Source: Sistotremastrum niveocremeum HHB9708
Lineage: Eukaryota; Basidiomycota; Agaricomycetes; Sistotremastrales; Sistotremastraceae
Assembly (NCBI GenBank): GCA_001630475.1
Contig: KV419417.1
Span: 198,174-262,173 of the forward strand
Length of the DNA: 64,000 nucleotides
Direction of reading: 5' to 3'
In this document: positions 48,571 through 60,146 of the stretch, piece after piece
Layout of the letters: each line of letters starts with the position of its first letter
Numbering within the stretch: the first letter of the stretch is position 1
Translations under genes and position numbers: made by a program
The notes under the pieces: model-generated
What the model was told of the DNA's origin: nothing
Databases searched by the model: none
Seen by the model: the letters and a program-made list of their open reading frames with translations, nothing else

Positions 48571-49273
48571 TAATGGGGTGTTCAATCACTTCGATAGTCT
48601 CTTCATACATTTTGTGCCTCCAGCTTCGTCGAAATACATGTATACCAATTTGTCAGAGACATACTAGTCAGAATACAATAGACAGACCGCTGAGAAACCA
48701 GATGGTGTCGAAGTTGTCGGCAAATGCCAAATTGACGCTCTGTCGTCAGTCTCCTTGCAATGGCTCGGGTCTCGATAGACCAGATGACGAGCTAGTATGG
48801 AAATCAAGGTCAAAAAACGGTCCCCATACCAGCCAGCTCATCGGTAGCGGATGGGAAAGATGATAGCACCTCCCGGGTTCTACGCTCGCGCTTCTAATTC
48901 TCGGAACGGCGGCGTTCAATCTGCTAGCACCGTGGTAGCAGTCGTCATATAGGTCTCATCTGGTATTGTGTGAAAGTGTTTGAGTTGACTGTGGTCTGTG
49001 ATCGATGTAAGTGGTCTATCAGCTTTCAAAGTAAATGGCCCTCAGATTGCTCAGGCTCTCGCACATCGAATCCAAAAACGTTTATTGCGTAATGGCGGTC
49101 CTAAAGATCTTCTAGTGGTGTTCAATATCGTCATAAAGGCAATTGGAAGAGATTCAGTCGGCCACTAAGCCGGATTTCACCCAAGGCACCGGGCTTGCTG
49201 GCCCACGCGACTGTCCCAGTCTGAGCTACATTTGATAGGGGTCGCCTTTCTTCAAAACTCAAGCTCACCCACC

Positions 49274-51325
49274 ATGTCGGATGTTCAGACACTCACGCTT
49301 GTCGCGCTGCTATGCACAGGGTGCTATTTCTTATTTCGCCTTCTCTATTCGTCGAAGCCTCGCCCACTACCACCAGGTCCGAAGCCACTTCCGGTGATCG
49401 GAAATGTTCTGGATATACCCAAGTCACATGAGTGCTACACGTATCATGAATGAGCTAAGAAATACGGTATGTTTGCTCAACGGCCCTGTCTGTCTTGATT
49501 CAATTTTAATGTCTTGCAGGAGATGTAGTGCATGTGTCGGCACTGGGACAGCCGATTATCATCTTGAATTCCCATGAAGCAGCCACGGACCTTCTTGTCA
49601 AAAAAGCAGCTATCTACTCGGATCGACCTACGACGACAATGGGCGGGAAAATGTAATTTGCCTTTCTCCTCCATCCGATGAAGACTTATCCCCTGCTAGC
49701 GTAGGATGGGAAAACTCCATACCTCTCCTCCAGTATCACCGGCAATTGATAACTATGCGACGCTGGTTCAGCGTTTTGATGGGCACGCGCTTGTCAACAC
49801 ATTTCTGGGACGTTGAAGAGCAAATGACGAAGCGTTTCATTCGGAAGGTTTACAATGACGTCAAGAGTGGGGATCGCGAGGGCCGTAATCTGGAGAAGAG
49901 AATTCGATGGACCGCTGGCGCTATTATCCTCCGTATTTCCTGTGAGAATCTGAGCAATTCTTTCCACCTTACCAACTGTGCTCACTATACTTGAAGATGG
50001 ATATGCTGTTGCCGACGAAAATGACCATCTGATCAATCTCGTGGCCGAAGTCGTAGAATCATTCTCTCGATCGATGGAACCTGGAGCATGGACCGTTGAT
50101 TTACTTCCTTTCTGTAACCCGTCATCCTATCTCTCAAAACCGGTGCTGAGACTGACCACCTCTTCTCTTCGTAACAGTAAGATGTATTCCGTCTTGGTTT
50201 CCCTTCGCCGAGTTTCAGAGGATAGGCAAACGTTGGAAGAGCCTTGTGGAAGCTGCAGGGAGGATACCCCTAGATATGGTCAAGAAGCAGATCGTACGTT
50301 TATTTGACAATGCTTCCGACAAAGAGCCTGACGATCAATAGGTGCAAGGAACTGCCCCTTTGTCTTTCGCCCGGGAGCTACTGGAGGAGCAGGGCCCACA
50401 GATGACTGCTGAAGAAGAATCAAGCATCAAATGGGCAGCAGTCGGAGTATATACCGGAGGCGCTGATACAACCGTCGCAGCCATATACTCTTTCTTTCTG
50501 GCCATGGCATCTTTCCCGGAAATACAAAAACGCGCTCAATCTGAATTGGATCGCGTTTTGTTGGGCGAAAGACTTCCGACATTGCAGGACCGACAAGATG
50601 GTACTCTCCCGTATATCGATGCACTGGTGAAAGAAGTAATTCGATGGGCGCCTGTGGGTCCAGTTGGTGTTCCGCATGCGCTCAGACAAGAAGACGAGTA
50701 TCGAGGATGGAGGATTCCGAAAGGCTCATATGTTATTGCCAATGTTTGGTACGGGTGATGTTTTTCTTGTATTCGTCAATCTTGACTGATTGACGGAATA
50801 GGGGAATTACGCGAGATCCTACCTTGTATCCAAATCCAGATGATTTTCAACCAGAGCGGTTCCTGACCCATGCGCAAGGAGGCAATTGTGCCACAGCGGG
50901 CGATATCCCCCTTGATCCCAGTAAGATCGTATTTGGATATGGAAAGAGGTGCGGGCCAAGTGTTCGAAATTATTTATGTCTGATTCACTTCTCCTTTCAG
51001 AAGCTGTCCAGGACAGCATTTGGCAGAACTTTCGATTTGGATATCAATAGCTATGACCTTATCGGTGTAAAAGGTCAATGCTATCAGCGGCCACGAGCCC
51101 GTGCTCCATGATTACGATGCCGGCATCATTGCGTACGTCTATCTCCTTCCGATTATTGTACATAGCTTGACTTCGATGCCTTATATGTCTAGACACCCCA
51201 AACTATTCAAGTGTGAAATCAGCGTCCGCTCTCCACATGCAGAAGAATTGATTAACAGCATACCTGATCATGATGTCACGGTTTGGATGCACCCGCCTCC
51301 AAGGAAACAGGCATCGGTTGAGTAA
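49274..51325 (+). pseudogene. OrdA-like P450 with two premature stops (P450 H)
   Basis: Second member of the tandem run, full length in content. Anchor LVALLCTGCYFLFRLLY, hinge RPLPPGPKPLPVIGN, YSDRPTTTMGGKM, MRRWFSVLMGTRLSTHFWDV, IPSWFPFAEFQRIG, YTGGADTTVAAIYSFF, KEVIRWAPVGPVG, FQPERFLTHAQGG and FGYGKR-SCPGQHLAELS. Two stops interrupt it. TGA at 49451-49453 replaces the Trp of the usual YHEWAKKYG in exon 1, and TAA at 51068-51070 replaces the Tyr after AMTLSV in the penultimate block. Sequence after both stops is well preserved (PDHDVTVWMHP), so inactivation looks recent, or these are sequence errors. P450 G and I lack both. Confidence 0.82.
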
Positions 51326-51928
51326 ATGTCCAGCTACAGTGTTGACGCGCACGTCGGCAATTCAGGAATCCAGTGTCAAATCAGATGAATAGACTGTTCT
51401 GCCATATATGTGCCCGAATGCATATGTATCCTATGGCTTGAGAGCCGGCTGCAGGCTGGAGAAAGTTTTCGGAGTTAAGACTTTTAAGAAGTTCGACTCG
51501 TTAGGACCTAATATAACGAGCTGAGTTATTATCTGTTTTACGTCGATAAACCCGGATGTGTAGATAGAACTTCCTTCAAAGATGCAATATACATGTAGGA
51601 ATACGGTCGAGCTAGGGTCCATAATCATAGCTTCGGACTATCGGATCGGAACGCTTCAAGTTGCTTCCGACTCCCATCTTCTTCCCTCAACAAGGCCTCA
51701 ACTCCGAGCCCTGGTCCGAGTCACTGAACTAGAACATGAAGCCAATGATCCTCGAACCCGTAGAACCTGATAATTATGTCCATCAGTCCTATACACCGCT
51801 CGCTTAATTTTGTAACCATATATACTTATACAGCCGAGAGCGTATGAGGTCACTCACGAGACCACGCTGGCGGCTCAAGAATCGCCTTCCTTCTGTCCTA
51901 CTCTCGACGTCTAGCTAAAGTGAACAAG
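51326..51928. other. Intergenic, P450 I promoter
   Basis: About 600 bp with no exon. TATATACTTATA near 51820 lies about 100 nt before the P450 I ATG and may serve as a TATA region. Confidence 0.35.
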
Positions 51929-54018
51929 ATGTCGGCTAATCTGAGTGTCACCTATCTCGCTCTATTATCATTGTCAATCTATCTCGTCCATCGAGTGTTT
52001 CGTGCTTGGAATCGTCTTCCACTCCCTCCAGGTCCGAGACCTCTTCCTTTGGTTGGAAATATCCTGGATATGCCGAAATTCTACGAATGGTACACATATC
52101 ATGAGTGGAATAAAAAATATGGTGAGTCACAGGCTAAAAGTCAGACACGCTGATTGAATATTTAAATGATCTAAGGCGATGTCGTTCACATATCTGTTTT
52201 GGGGCAGTCCATTGTAGTCCTAGGCTCGCATGACGCAGCCTTGGACATGCTAGTAAAGAGAGCAGCAATTGCATCTGACAGGCCTGAATTCACAATGGCT
52301 GGGAAAGTGTACGTTCTTCGAAGAGTATCCATATGCAGCTTCAAACCTCTTTCTAGGGTTGGTTGGGAACCGACAGTGGCTCTCTCCCAATATGATCTTC
52401 GGCTGAGAAACATACGACGGTGGTTTAGTCTCGTTATGGGAACTCGCTCCTCAACACATCTGTGGGACGTGGAGGAACATATGACGAGAAGATTTCTTCG
52501 CAAGGTTTACAATGACTTGAAAGACGGAGATCACGAGGGAAATAAATTGGCGGAGAGAATCAGATGGAACGCAGGGGCAGTCATTCTTAGAATCGCATGT
52601 ATGTTGTCGTCACTCCGGCTTTTCTTGACCGCTCACTGAGCTTTCACTCATTCCCCTCAGACGGATATCCTGTTGCCGAAAAAGATGACCACCTAATAGA
52701 CACCATAGGAAAGGCAATGGATGCATTTTCTCAGGCAATCACCCCTGGTGTCTGGGCTGTTGACTTCATACCTGCTCGTAAGTCGATGGGTGTTGTGTCC
52801 GAGGCTGTGGCTCGATATAACGCTGACATTTCGTGCCTTTTGAAGTCAGACATCTCCCAAGCTGGTTCCCATTTACCTCATTCAAGGAACTCGGCAAGCA
52901 GTGGAGCGCACTCACGGTAACCGTCACTCGGAGTCCCCTAGACTTTGTGAAGAAACAAATCGTCAGTTCACCAACATCTGAAGACAGCGGTAGTTTTAAT
53001 CAGTCATGTTCTGTTCTCGCCCAGATCCAAGGCATTGCGCCTTTCTCATTTACCCGCGACTTATTAGAAGAGGCCGGCCCTCAAGTTAGCGCACAAGAGG
53101 AATCTGACATAATGTGGGCTGCGAACTCGCTATACGGCGGAGGTTCAGATACCTCTGTGGCGCTCATTTATTCCTTTTTCCTGTTGATGACTTTGCACCC
53201 CGGAATACAGAACCGAGCTCAACTCGAACTAGACCAAGTGTTGAACGGAGATAGGCTACCCACGTTGCAGGATCGCCAAAACGGCACCTTCCCCTACTTA
53301 GACGCTCTTGTGAAAGAAGTCACTCGATGGGCACCCGTTGTTCCGGCGAGTATACCGCATGTCATACGAGAGGAGGACGAATATCGAGGATGGAGAATAC
53401 CCAAAGGCTCCTTTATAATCGCAAACCTATGGTAAGGAGAGAGCTGACAATAAGGACATTATCCCTTCATTCTCTGATTTAATCTTCAAGGGGAATCAGC
53501 CGCGACCCAGCTATATACCCGAGCCCTGACACTTTCCGACCTGAAAGATTCTTGACGAAAGCTCAGGGAGGCGACTGTGAGACGGAGGATGACCTTCCAC
53601 TGGATCCTCGCAAGATTAACTTTGGCTATGGAAAGAGGTGATGCTCTTATGTAATCACGTGCTGTGCAGAGATTGACTCTCCTGCCTCAGGAGTTGTCCA
53701 GGACAACATCTAGCGGAGCTCTCTATCTGGCTATCAGCGGCTATGGCTCTTTCGGTTTTCAATATCAACGCTATCGAGGGACAAGAACCTTCACCATACG
53801 AGCACGAACCTGGAATAATTGCGTGAGTCTCTGCAATGGCACGAATGCTGGACATCATATGACGGATGTTTTTGAAATTCCTTAGACACCCGAAAGCTTT
53901 CAAGACCGCACTCAGTGTACGTTCGGAGAAAGCCGAGGAGCTCCTGAAATCTATCCCTGATCACGATGTCACGGCATGGATGCATCCGTGGCCAAAGAAA
54001 GACGGGTTTGCAGAGTGA
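51929..54018 (+). CDS. Cytochrome P450, OrdA-like (P450 I)
   Basis: Third tandem member, intact. ATG at 51929 opens MSANLSVTYLALLSLSIYLV, hinge RLPLPPGPRPLPLVGN. Then GDVVHISVLGQSIVVL, SDRPEFTMAGKV, IRRWFSLVMGTRSSTHLWDV, GYPVAEKDDHLIDTIGKAM and RHLPSWFPFTSFKELG. I-helix YGGGSDTSVALIYSFF, K-helix KEVTRWAPVVP, FRPERFLTKAQGGDCETEDD, haem FGYGKR-SCPGQHLAELS and end PDHDVTAWMHPWPKK. About ten introns. Its ending and exon layout are closest to P450 E and G. The three tandem genes have similar exon boundaries, so they derive from one ancestor. Confidence 0.9.
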
Positions 54019-54204
54019 TACACCCTGGATGGGAACTTCCTCGAGAATTGACGAGCATAATTTTAATCCTACACCTTTCTTCCAACTCGTAACATGTCAT
54101 TTGACGCGCAATTTCCATGTCTAAGTTGCCATTCTGGGTGAAGAGACAAGATAATCAAGTCTCCGAAGCCTTCTTACTACACTATGTCTTCCTCAACTGT
54201 ACTA

Positions 54205-55414
54205 CTAGTAGTCTAACAGAGCAATAGCTATGCTGAGATCGGCCTTGATCTTCTGACTCTGTACTCCAGCCTGTACGATGCGTAATTCTCGCTGTACAGC
54301 CTCGAGGGTTGCCGAGATCGACATGCGCTTGCAAGCCAGGCACTCTAGAGACGCCAAAACCTGGCAGTCTTGAACTGGGAGTTTTCTGAGATTTGGGCAA
54401 GCGATGGCAAGCTGCTCTTTGTAAATGACTTGAAGACGGTGCCATAACGCACGATCCATCGATCCTTCTGCGGGCCTAGGGCCTATCCCAATTGGCGCCA
54501 TGAACGCGGACCAGAGAGGTACTACAGCGCTGTCCTGCCAGTTGATAAGTCCTGACACTGTGGTCGGATCATGTTCAGAGACAATCATGCTTGCTATGTC
54601 TGTCCGTGGATGTGTCAGGGTCGGTCGAGATAATGATGCATGCCTCGGGAAAGCCTCATCAAGTTGTGATGCCACTTGAAAGACATATTCTTGAATTGCC
54701 ACAAATGCATCGTACCACACCATAGGGTCTGAATTCCCGCTCATGGCGGGATTTTCGAACAGAGGATAGCGAACTCTCTCTCGCAGGTAGATGGACTTCC
54801 CCAGATCGGAGCGTAACCAGGATAATTCGCGATGAGCGAGAGCCCGAAGATATTCCTTCGAAGATCTCCACGGTCCCTGATCGACAATATCGTATTCACC
54901 ATGCCCGATAGTCGATCTGCTCAACATGGGGCCAACGACGATCTTTCCATTCTTGCTTTCAATGAGGCTTCCTAACGAATCAAATTCGAGATTGAACAGT
55001 CGTGCAACCGCCGACACCATCGAAAGAACTGCCGTTGTCCGTTCAAAAGGAGCTAGACGAAGCCACAAAGACGACAGAGAAACGCCCTCGATCTATACAC
55101 ACAGATTTTTTCATCAGAAAGCATGCCTCAGTAAATAAAAAACTAACTCGCCTGGTCCATAACAATGTAAGGCGCTCCCGTCGGATTATTGAGGTCGCTG
55201 TTTGCATCAATTACTTTCGGAACGTAGAGACTTGTCATTGTTCTTATATATCTCATAGTAGAGATCTAAATAAACTGTTAGGTTGTTATTCGATTTGATT
55301 TAGAATTTATATCACCTCTGACTCGACTCTCCATGGAAGTCGAGACCGGTATAAATCCTCCAAACCCTTAAAACCATTCCCGAACCATGCAGTCACAGGT
55401 TTGGAGAACTCCAT
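54205..55414 (-). CDS. APH/ChoK-fold protein, probable pseudokinase with short N-lobe
   Basis: Fungal aminoglycoside-phosphotransferase-like (AIM9-type) protein. MEFSKPVTAWFGNGFKGLED leads to RLPWRVESE and, after an intron, ISTMRYIRTMTSLYVPKVID with NPTGAPYIVMDQA, the usual hinge. Then SLWLRLAPFERTTAVLSMVS and a helical C-lobe. Catalytic sites are altered. Relatives read HPDLHTDNIFVS, but here it is HPRTDIASMIVS, and the DW of the metal site (GIIDWQ) is GLINWQ. Both aspartates and the Asn are lost, and the usual nucleotide-binding N-lobe is largely missing. A binding or scaffold role, or decay, is more likely than kinase activity. It is convergent with P450 I. Confidence 0.65.
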
Positions 55415-55560
55415 TTTTATGAGATAGTGATGTCCAGTATTCAAACTGGCCCGATAAATCTATGTATCGTCTCATAACCGTCCTCAAGTATAGCCGCCAC
55501 TGACGCACCTGGTTTTCGTCGTCTGAAGCCACAGTGGTGAGTGATATGTTCTGTAAAACA

Positions 55561-55794
55561 TTAAGATCTCCACTCACTTTCTTCGACTTGATACATTAAC
55601 ATGCACGGCGCTCCGATCGCGTTTTCCAGAGCCCTCCGCATTTCCGCAATATTAAGTGTAGAACGTCTCCAAATCGCGAAATCTCTCCTTGAAGGTGACA
55701 AACTCAGCTGGACATCATTGGCCATCCACATATTCAATTCCAGCTCTGATAATTGATCTGGATTCACAGGGAATACATATTGCGGGATGTTCAT
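55561..55794 (-). CDS. Small hypothetical protein, 77 aa
   Basis: Single frame from MNIPQYVFPVNPDQLSELEL to YQVEESEWRS. A mid-segment WMANDVQLSLSPSRRDFAIW and EMRRALENAIGAPCMLMYQV look protein-like. The GAPCMLMY piece resembles the hinge of the pseudokinase downstream, so it could be an upstream exon or a fragment of a related gene. I do not recognise a family and existence as a gene is uncertain. Confidence 0.3.
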   Translation of the reverse strand: MNIPQYVFPVNPDQLSELELNMWMANDVQLSLSPSRRDFAIWRRSTLNIAEMRRALENAIGAPCMLMYQVEESEWRS

Positions 55795-56083
55795 CTCGAG
55801 TGGTTGAGTGAAGAAAGGCGAAGGACAAAACAAGGAAAGGACTAGACAAACAAAGGGGGGTATCAAAGGAGCTACCGGAGTATCGCCGCGTGGCATTGTT
55901 CGGTGCACCGGCTTAAAGCCGAAGCATATCTTAGCCTTGGAAAAGGACAGCAAATATGCATTATGTACGCTACAGTGTAATTTCCAGCCGTTATATCGAT
56001 GAGGATTGAAGTGACAGTAGATCAAGGATGTTCGACACAAAAGAAGGTGGGTGTAGAAGGAGAATCTAGCAAGTGCTCGACGG

Positions 56084-57994
56084 TCAACGTGCGGCAGGAC
56101 CAGGAGACTCTGAGAGAAGCCCACGGCGCTCTTCATCACGGGCGTAACCATGTGTAGGTCCATTGGGACCAATCGATCTTCGCCCTCGGGATGTAGATGG
56201 CTGTCGGCTGAGACTTCGATGAGTCTGCTCGTACTGGGGATATGATTGAGTTGTAGAATGAGGAGGCGGATGTTGATATCCGGCGTGACTGAGTGTAGAT
56301 GAATTGCGGCTATGATGTCGATGCATGGATGACGGTCGTCGAGGTTTACGACCACGATATACGATGGCTTGGCAAACGATTGTAACATCAAACATGAGGG
56401 TGCCGCCGGATCCCAAGAGGTATCTACATGAATGATGTTGATCAATGAAGTGATTGGGCGAAGAAGTTCTGATGGACGTACGGGATACTCTCTCGAATGA
56501 AAGCTGTTGCTTCTGCTTGTGGTAGATCGAGGTTCGGTGACGTCATGATAGAGAGGACATAGAAGAAGTTGCCAAGGAATGCGAAGATGAAAAGGTATAT
56601 TGAAAGACCTTCCACAGATTTGCGGACGTACTAAGACGCCCAACTTCAGATTGATGTACAACGAGAACAGATCAAGAAGTACGTACATTTGTCCAGATCT
56701 GAGGCAGGCGGGAGGTAAGGTAGAGGGTAGTGCAAATCCATGCGGATATTCTTCCAATGATACGCTCCGTTGATGGACCATCGGTGTCATCTTCAGGTGG
56801 CGGCGGAGGGATTATGACAGGTTCGTCTTGAGTAGGGTCGGAAGCGGATGGGATGAAAGAGGGTGCAGCAAATTCTGAGGAAGAAGTCGGTACGTGCACG
56901 AGGACATGTCCTGAGGGCGATGAGGGAGGGTTTAACGAGGCGAGGGTGGTCGGAGAAGATGCAGGGTATAGCTGTCGGTTGGCAAAGGATCCAATTCCGA
57001 ACAAGGCCCATACGCCCATGAACACGATCGACGCACTTCTTCTGCTCGCTCTAGACGTCCGCCTCGCTGCGCTCTCACTTCGTCCAAGGGAAATTGGTCG
57101 CGTTCTCCTGACCTCCTCCATACCAGACTCATCAATCCCAAGCTCATTCTCTCTCTCGACTTGATCTCGATATGGACTCGTATCGCGCGTCAAGGGTCGT
57201 CCTCGGGACATAGTCAAGTGCAGACTGGATCGTAATGATGCGCGTTCCGCCCGACCAACACTCCCTCCGCGATCTTGACTCCACGAGACATGCTTCCGTC
57301 TGCTCTTCCCCGTTCCCGTGAGATCAGAATGGAAACTAGCCGTCATAGCATCAAGCTGATCATCTTCATCAATGCCTGCTTCGCCTTCTTCTTGCGAACG
57401 CAGAGCGGAAGCTGCAGCTACGACATTTGCTGCCGTATTGGAAATCTCAGTGATTGCACGGAGATTGGGGACATCGGAAATGGGAGAAGTGTATTGTGGA
57501 GAGGTATGATCACCTAGAAGAGGTGAAGTTGGATGTGTTGAGGATGATGAAAGACCGCGCTTATGTGTATGGCGATGGGTGGAGATGGTGGCGGGAGGTG
57601 TATTACGGTAATACATCCAGTACTGCCCAAGCAGTGTCCCGTCGACCATGCAAAAGTAGATCGCCAGATACGTCTGGAAAGGTAGTTGATGGGTTAGGAT
57701 GCAGCCGATTAGATTGGACGTATCCCCTTCCACCCTCGTCAGCTCGCGAGTCATCGACCAAGGCTCCTTCACTCACCTAATAACCAGTTGAATAAGAATG
57801 GTAAAGCAAGGCCGTCGACTGATCGCCGCTGATAATTCTTAATGCATTGCCTATAGTTTGAAAATAAAATATGACGATTGAGTAATGGTTGGACGTGGGA
57901 GATGATGGCGAGCGACTAACGGAAACTGAGCACCGAGCCAGCATCCAATTGAGCAATAGCCTAGGATTAGACTCAGGGCTTCTCCTCTAGACAT
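56084..57994 (-). CDS. PQ-loop vacuolar amino-acid transporter (Ypq/PQLC2-like)
   Basis: Seven-helix PQ-loop protein; yeast Ypq1-3 and animal PQLC2 export basic amino acids from the vacuole or lysosome. TM1 is MSRGEALSLILGYCSIGCWL, continuing QFP. The first PQ-loop side gives NYQRRSVDGLALPFLFNWLL, then SNLIGCILTHQLPFQTYLAI. A very long disordered Ser/Arg-rich loop of roughly 200 residues follows (RKHVSWSQDRGG, TRDTSPYRDQ, RTSRASRRSAS). The second half has IGRISAWICTTLYLTSRLPQ, then KSVEGLSIYLFIFAFLGNFF and YLLGSGGTLMFDVTI. The tail is His/Ser/Pro-rich and ends LLSESPGPAAR. About five introns are removed. The large loop is the unusual part; phosphorylation is possible. Confidence 0.85.
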
Positions 57995-58403
57995 CGTCGA
58001 GCTCTTGGTTGTCGTCTATGCCAACGTGCTGCTTCAGTGTAGCAGAAGAAAGGAGCAGTCCTAGTCGAGCGGCCTTAGCTTATCATCACTATTCGGATCC
58101 AACTGACACCCGCGGCGCCGCTTCGCGCGCGAAACTTTGGCTTCAAAAGTGTTACACAAGGCAGAATGCATTACAAAATGGAATACAAGTACTATAAAAT
58201 CGTATAATGGATACAAGTCGACTACCCTCCGTTTCATTTATTCCTACAAGTAATCCAGCGTGTTAGAAAATGAAGATCGTTCTATATCGATACAGTGCCC
58301 GGATGGGAATATCGCAGATGAAATCCTTATCATGTGTTGAGAACTTAGCTGTGTTGGCCCACGTCCGGCGCGTGTCTGTATTGTCATATCCGAAGAGAAG
58401 CTC
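57995..58403. other. Intergenic, PQ-loop gene promoter
   Basis: About 400 bp with no exon. It contains a GC-rich patch near 58110 and then the 3' side of the Ser-rich gene. Confidence 0.4.
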
Positions 58404-60146
58404 TCAAACCACACGGAGCGTTCGTCGAGGGCCACTCGTTGACCGCATCGCCGACTTTCTCCGTACAGCAGCATACGACGGAGGAGCATCTCCGCCACTT
58501 CCCAATGCGTCATCGACATTCACACGGAACGGTGAATGAGACATGGCTGAGGAGGGTGTCGTTAATCCAGTCGGACTCGTAGGCATGCTCGTTGCAGGCG
58601 TGTCCGTTTTATCCATTGATCTTCGTCTATAAAGCCCGGCTCCCGCGCCGTCGCTTGAGCTCGGTTGCATCCCCTGACTCGATAAGTCGTGTGACCAGTC
58701 ATGAGAAGTCGTGTCGTCATCTTGCTCAATCATAAGCGGCTCCTGCTGCTGGTACTGATTGTTATATTGTCGTGGTCCTTTTTCTCGAGTGCTGGCATCG
58801 TCGATATGTGAATGGGATTCGGGGAGAATGAACGGCTCGGTTTGATACATGGAGGGAATGCCCGGGCTTCCGCCATGGAATGTGGCCCACTCTTGATTTG
58901 TGGACGGACTGGCCGCGAGATCAGTGCTGGAGTATGCAGCACCACCCGGCGAGGGTCGTTTAGGCTTCTGTCGGCGGCGCAGGCACAGAAGAAGCAGGAG
59001 AAGGAGGATAATGAGACCGGCGATCGCTCCGATGACGATCCCAGCTATCGCTCCACCAGAGATATGATGTGCCCTGGGAGCAAACGAAATTGAAAAACAA
59101 AAATTGGAAGATGTTTGCGAACGACTTACCCTGCTACATCGTTCGAAGAGCCGTTAGGGATGGTCGCATTAGAGTTAGAAGATGAATCAGTAGCTGTGGG
59201 GCTTGAACCTGAGCTGGACGATGATCCAGAGGATGATGTCCCTGATGTCGAACTTGCAGATTGTGAACCGGATGACGTTGAGGAAGCGGCGTTCGACGAA
59301 GAAGACGAAGATGCGGAGGAGGATGAGGCAGAGCTGGAAGACGAGCTTGAACTTGACGATGAAGACGAAGACGAAGACGTGGTGAAAGTAGCCACGCCTC
59401 CGGCAGCAGGTCCGGGGGTAGAACTAGGGGAATTGTCATTTAGACAGTTTGCATCTCCTCCACTAACACCCATCAAATCAGAGCTTCCTCCCGTCCCAGG
59501 TCCATTCTTATCGCCCGCAAGCACCATCATGGTAGGCTCATTTCGCACATCTCCATTCCAATCGATAGTCCCTCCGCCATCGCTCGAACTACCGATCTGG
59601 AAAGATTGGCCTCCAGGTATGATGCCCATGATGTTAACGGGAGGCTGAGCAGTATTGCTCCACGTAAATGCCACGTTGGTACATTGCTGCACCGAGGTGG
59701 GCGACATGTAGAAGAAGAATTCTGGAGAGACTGGGGATTTGTTGAGGCAGGAGGAATCGGAGGACGAGGCTACATTAGTGACGAAAGTGGTGCCGCCAGA
59801 GCCAAAGCCCGAATTATCGCTGAGGACTGCAACAAACTTGGATTCGGCGGGGAAGTTGAGAGTGAAGGATAGTGAGGTGCCTGAGTTCTGTGTGACTGAG
59901 ATGATTTTGCGAATTTCAGGATCAAGCGATCCGACAGGAACAAGAACCAATTCATAGGGCGGATTTCCTAGGAGAAGAAGAAAAAAGTCATTCTCTATAG
60001 CGTTGCTTAGCGATAAGGAATATACCTCCGTTCCATGTCACTGTCGTGTTAGCACATTGCGTGGGCGTCGATTCAAACTCCCAAGAAAATCCTGAAACCT
60101 GTGTCGCCACCAGGACAACAGCTACAATAGTTTGAAGTAACTTCAT
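58404..60146 (-). CDS. Ser-rich single-pass plasma-membrane protein, possible wall sensor
   Basis: MKLLQTIVAVVLVATQVSGF is a signal peptide. The ectodomain has two similar halves, each with a Cys-x-N/T-V/F-x-W motif (PTQCANTTVTWNGG and VQQCTNVAFTWSNT). A near-pure Ser/Thr/Ala stretch follows. A juxtamembrane GHISGGAIAGIVIGAIAGLI and a Leu-rich transmembrane helix end in CLRRRQKPKRP. The cytosolic tail (PFILPESHSHIDD, EPLMIEQDDD, PPSYAAVRRKSAM) is hydrophilic. The architecture recalls Wsc/Mid2-type wall-stress sensors, but I see no WSC domain; the QCxNVxxTWs repeats resemble a common basidiomycete extracellular module of unknown ligand. Three or four introns are removed. Confidence 0.72.

Larger units (their letters stand above)
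48105..49273. other. Intergenic between P450 G and H, holding a MITE
   Basis: About 1.2 kb without exons. Apart from the inverted-repeat element at 48230-48568, the right part (48.6-49.27 kb) shows only short frames and presumably carries the P450 H promoter. Confidence 0.45.

Noticed and set aside
55561-56790. 409-codon minus-strand frame
   Set aside because: Mostly out of frame with the PQ-loop exons and an intergenic stretch; only its last 77 codons look possibly real and are listed separately.
59115-59648. Very acidic 177-codon plus-strand frame
   Set aside because: Shadow of the Ser-rich membrane protein; Ser codons read backwards give Glu/Asp runs.
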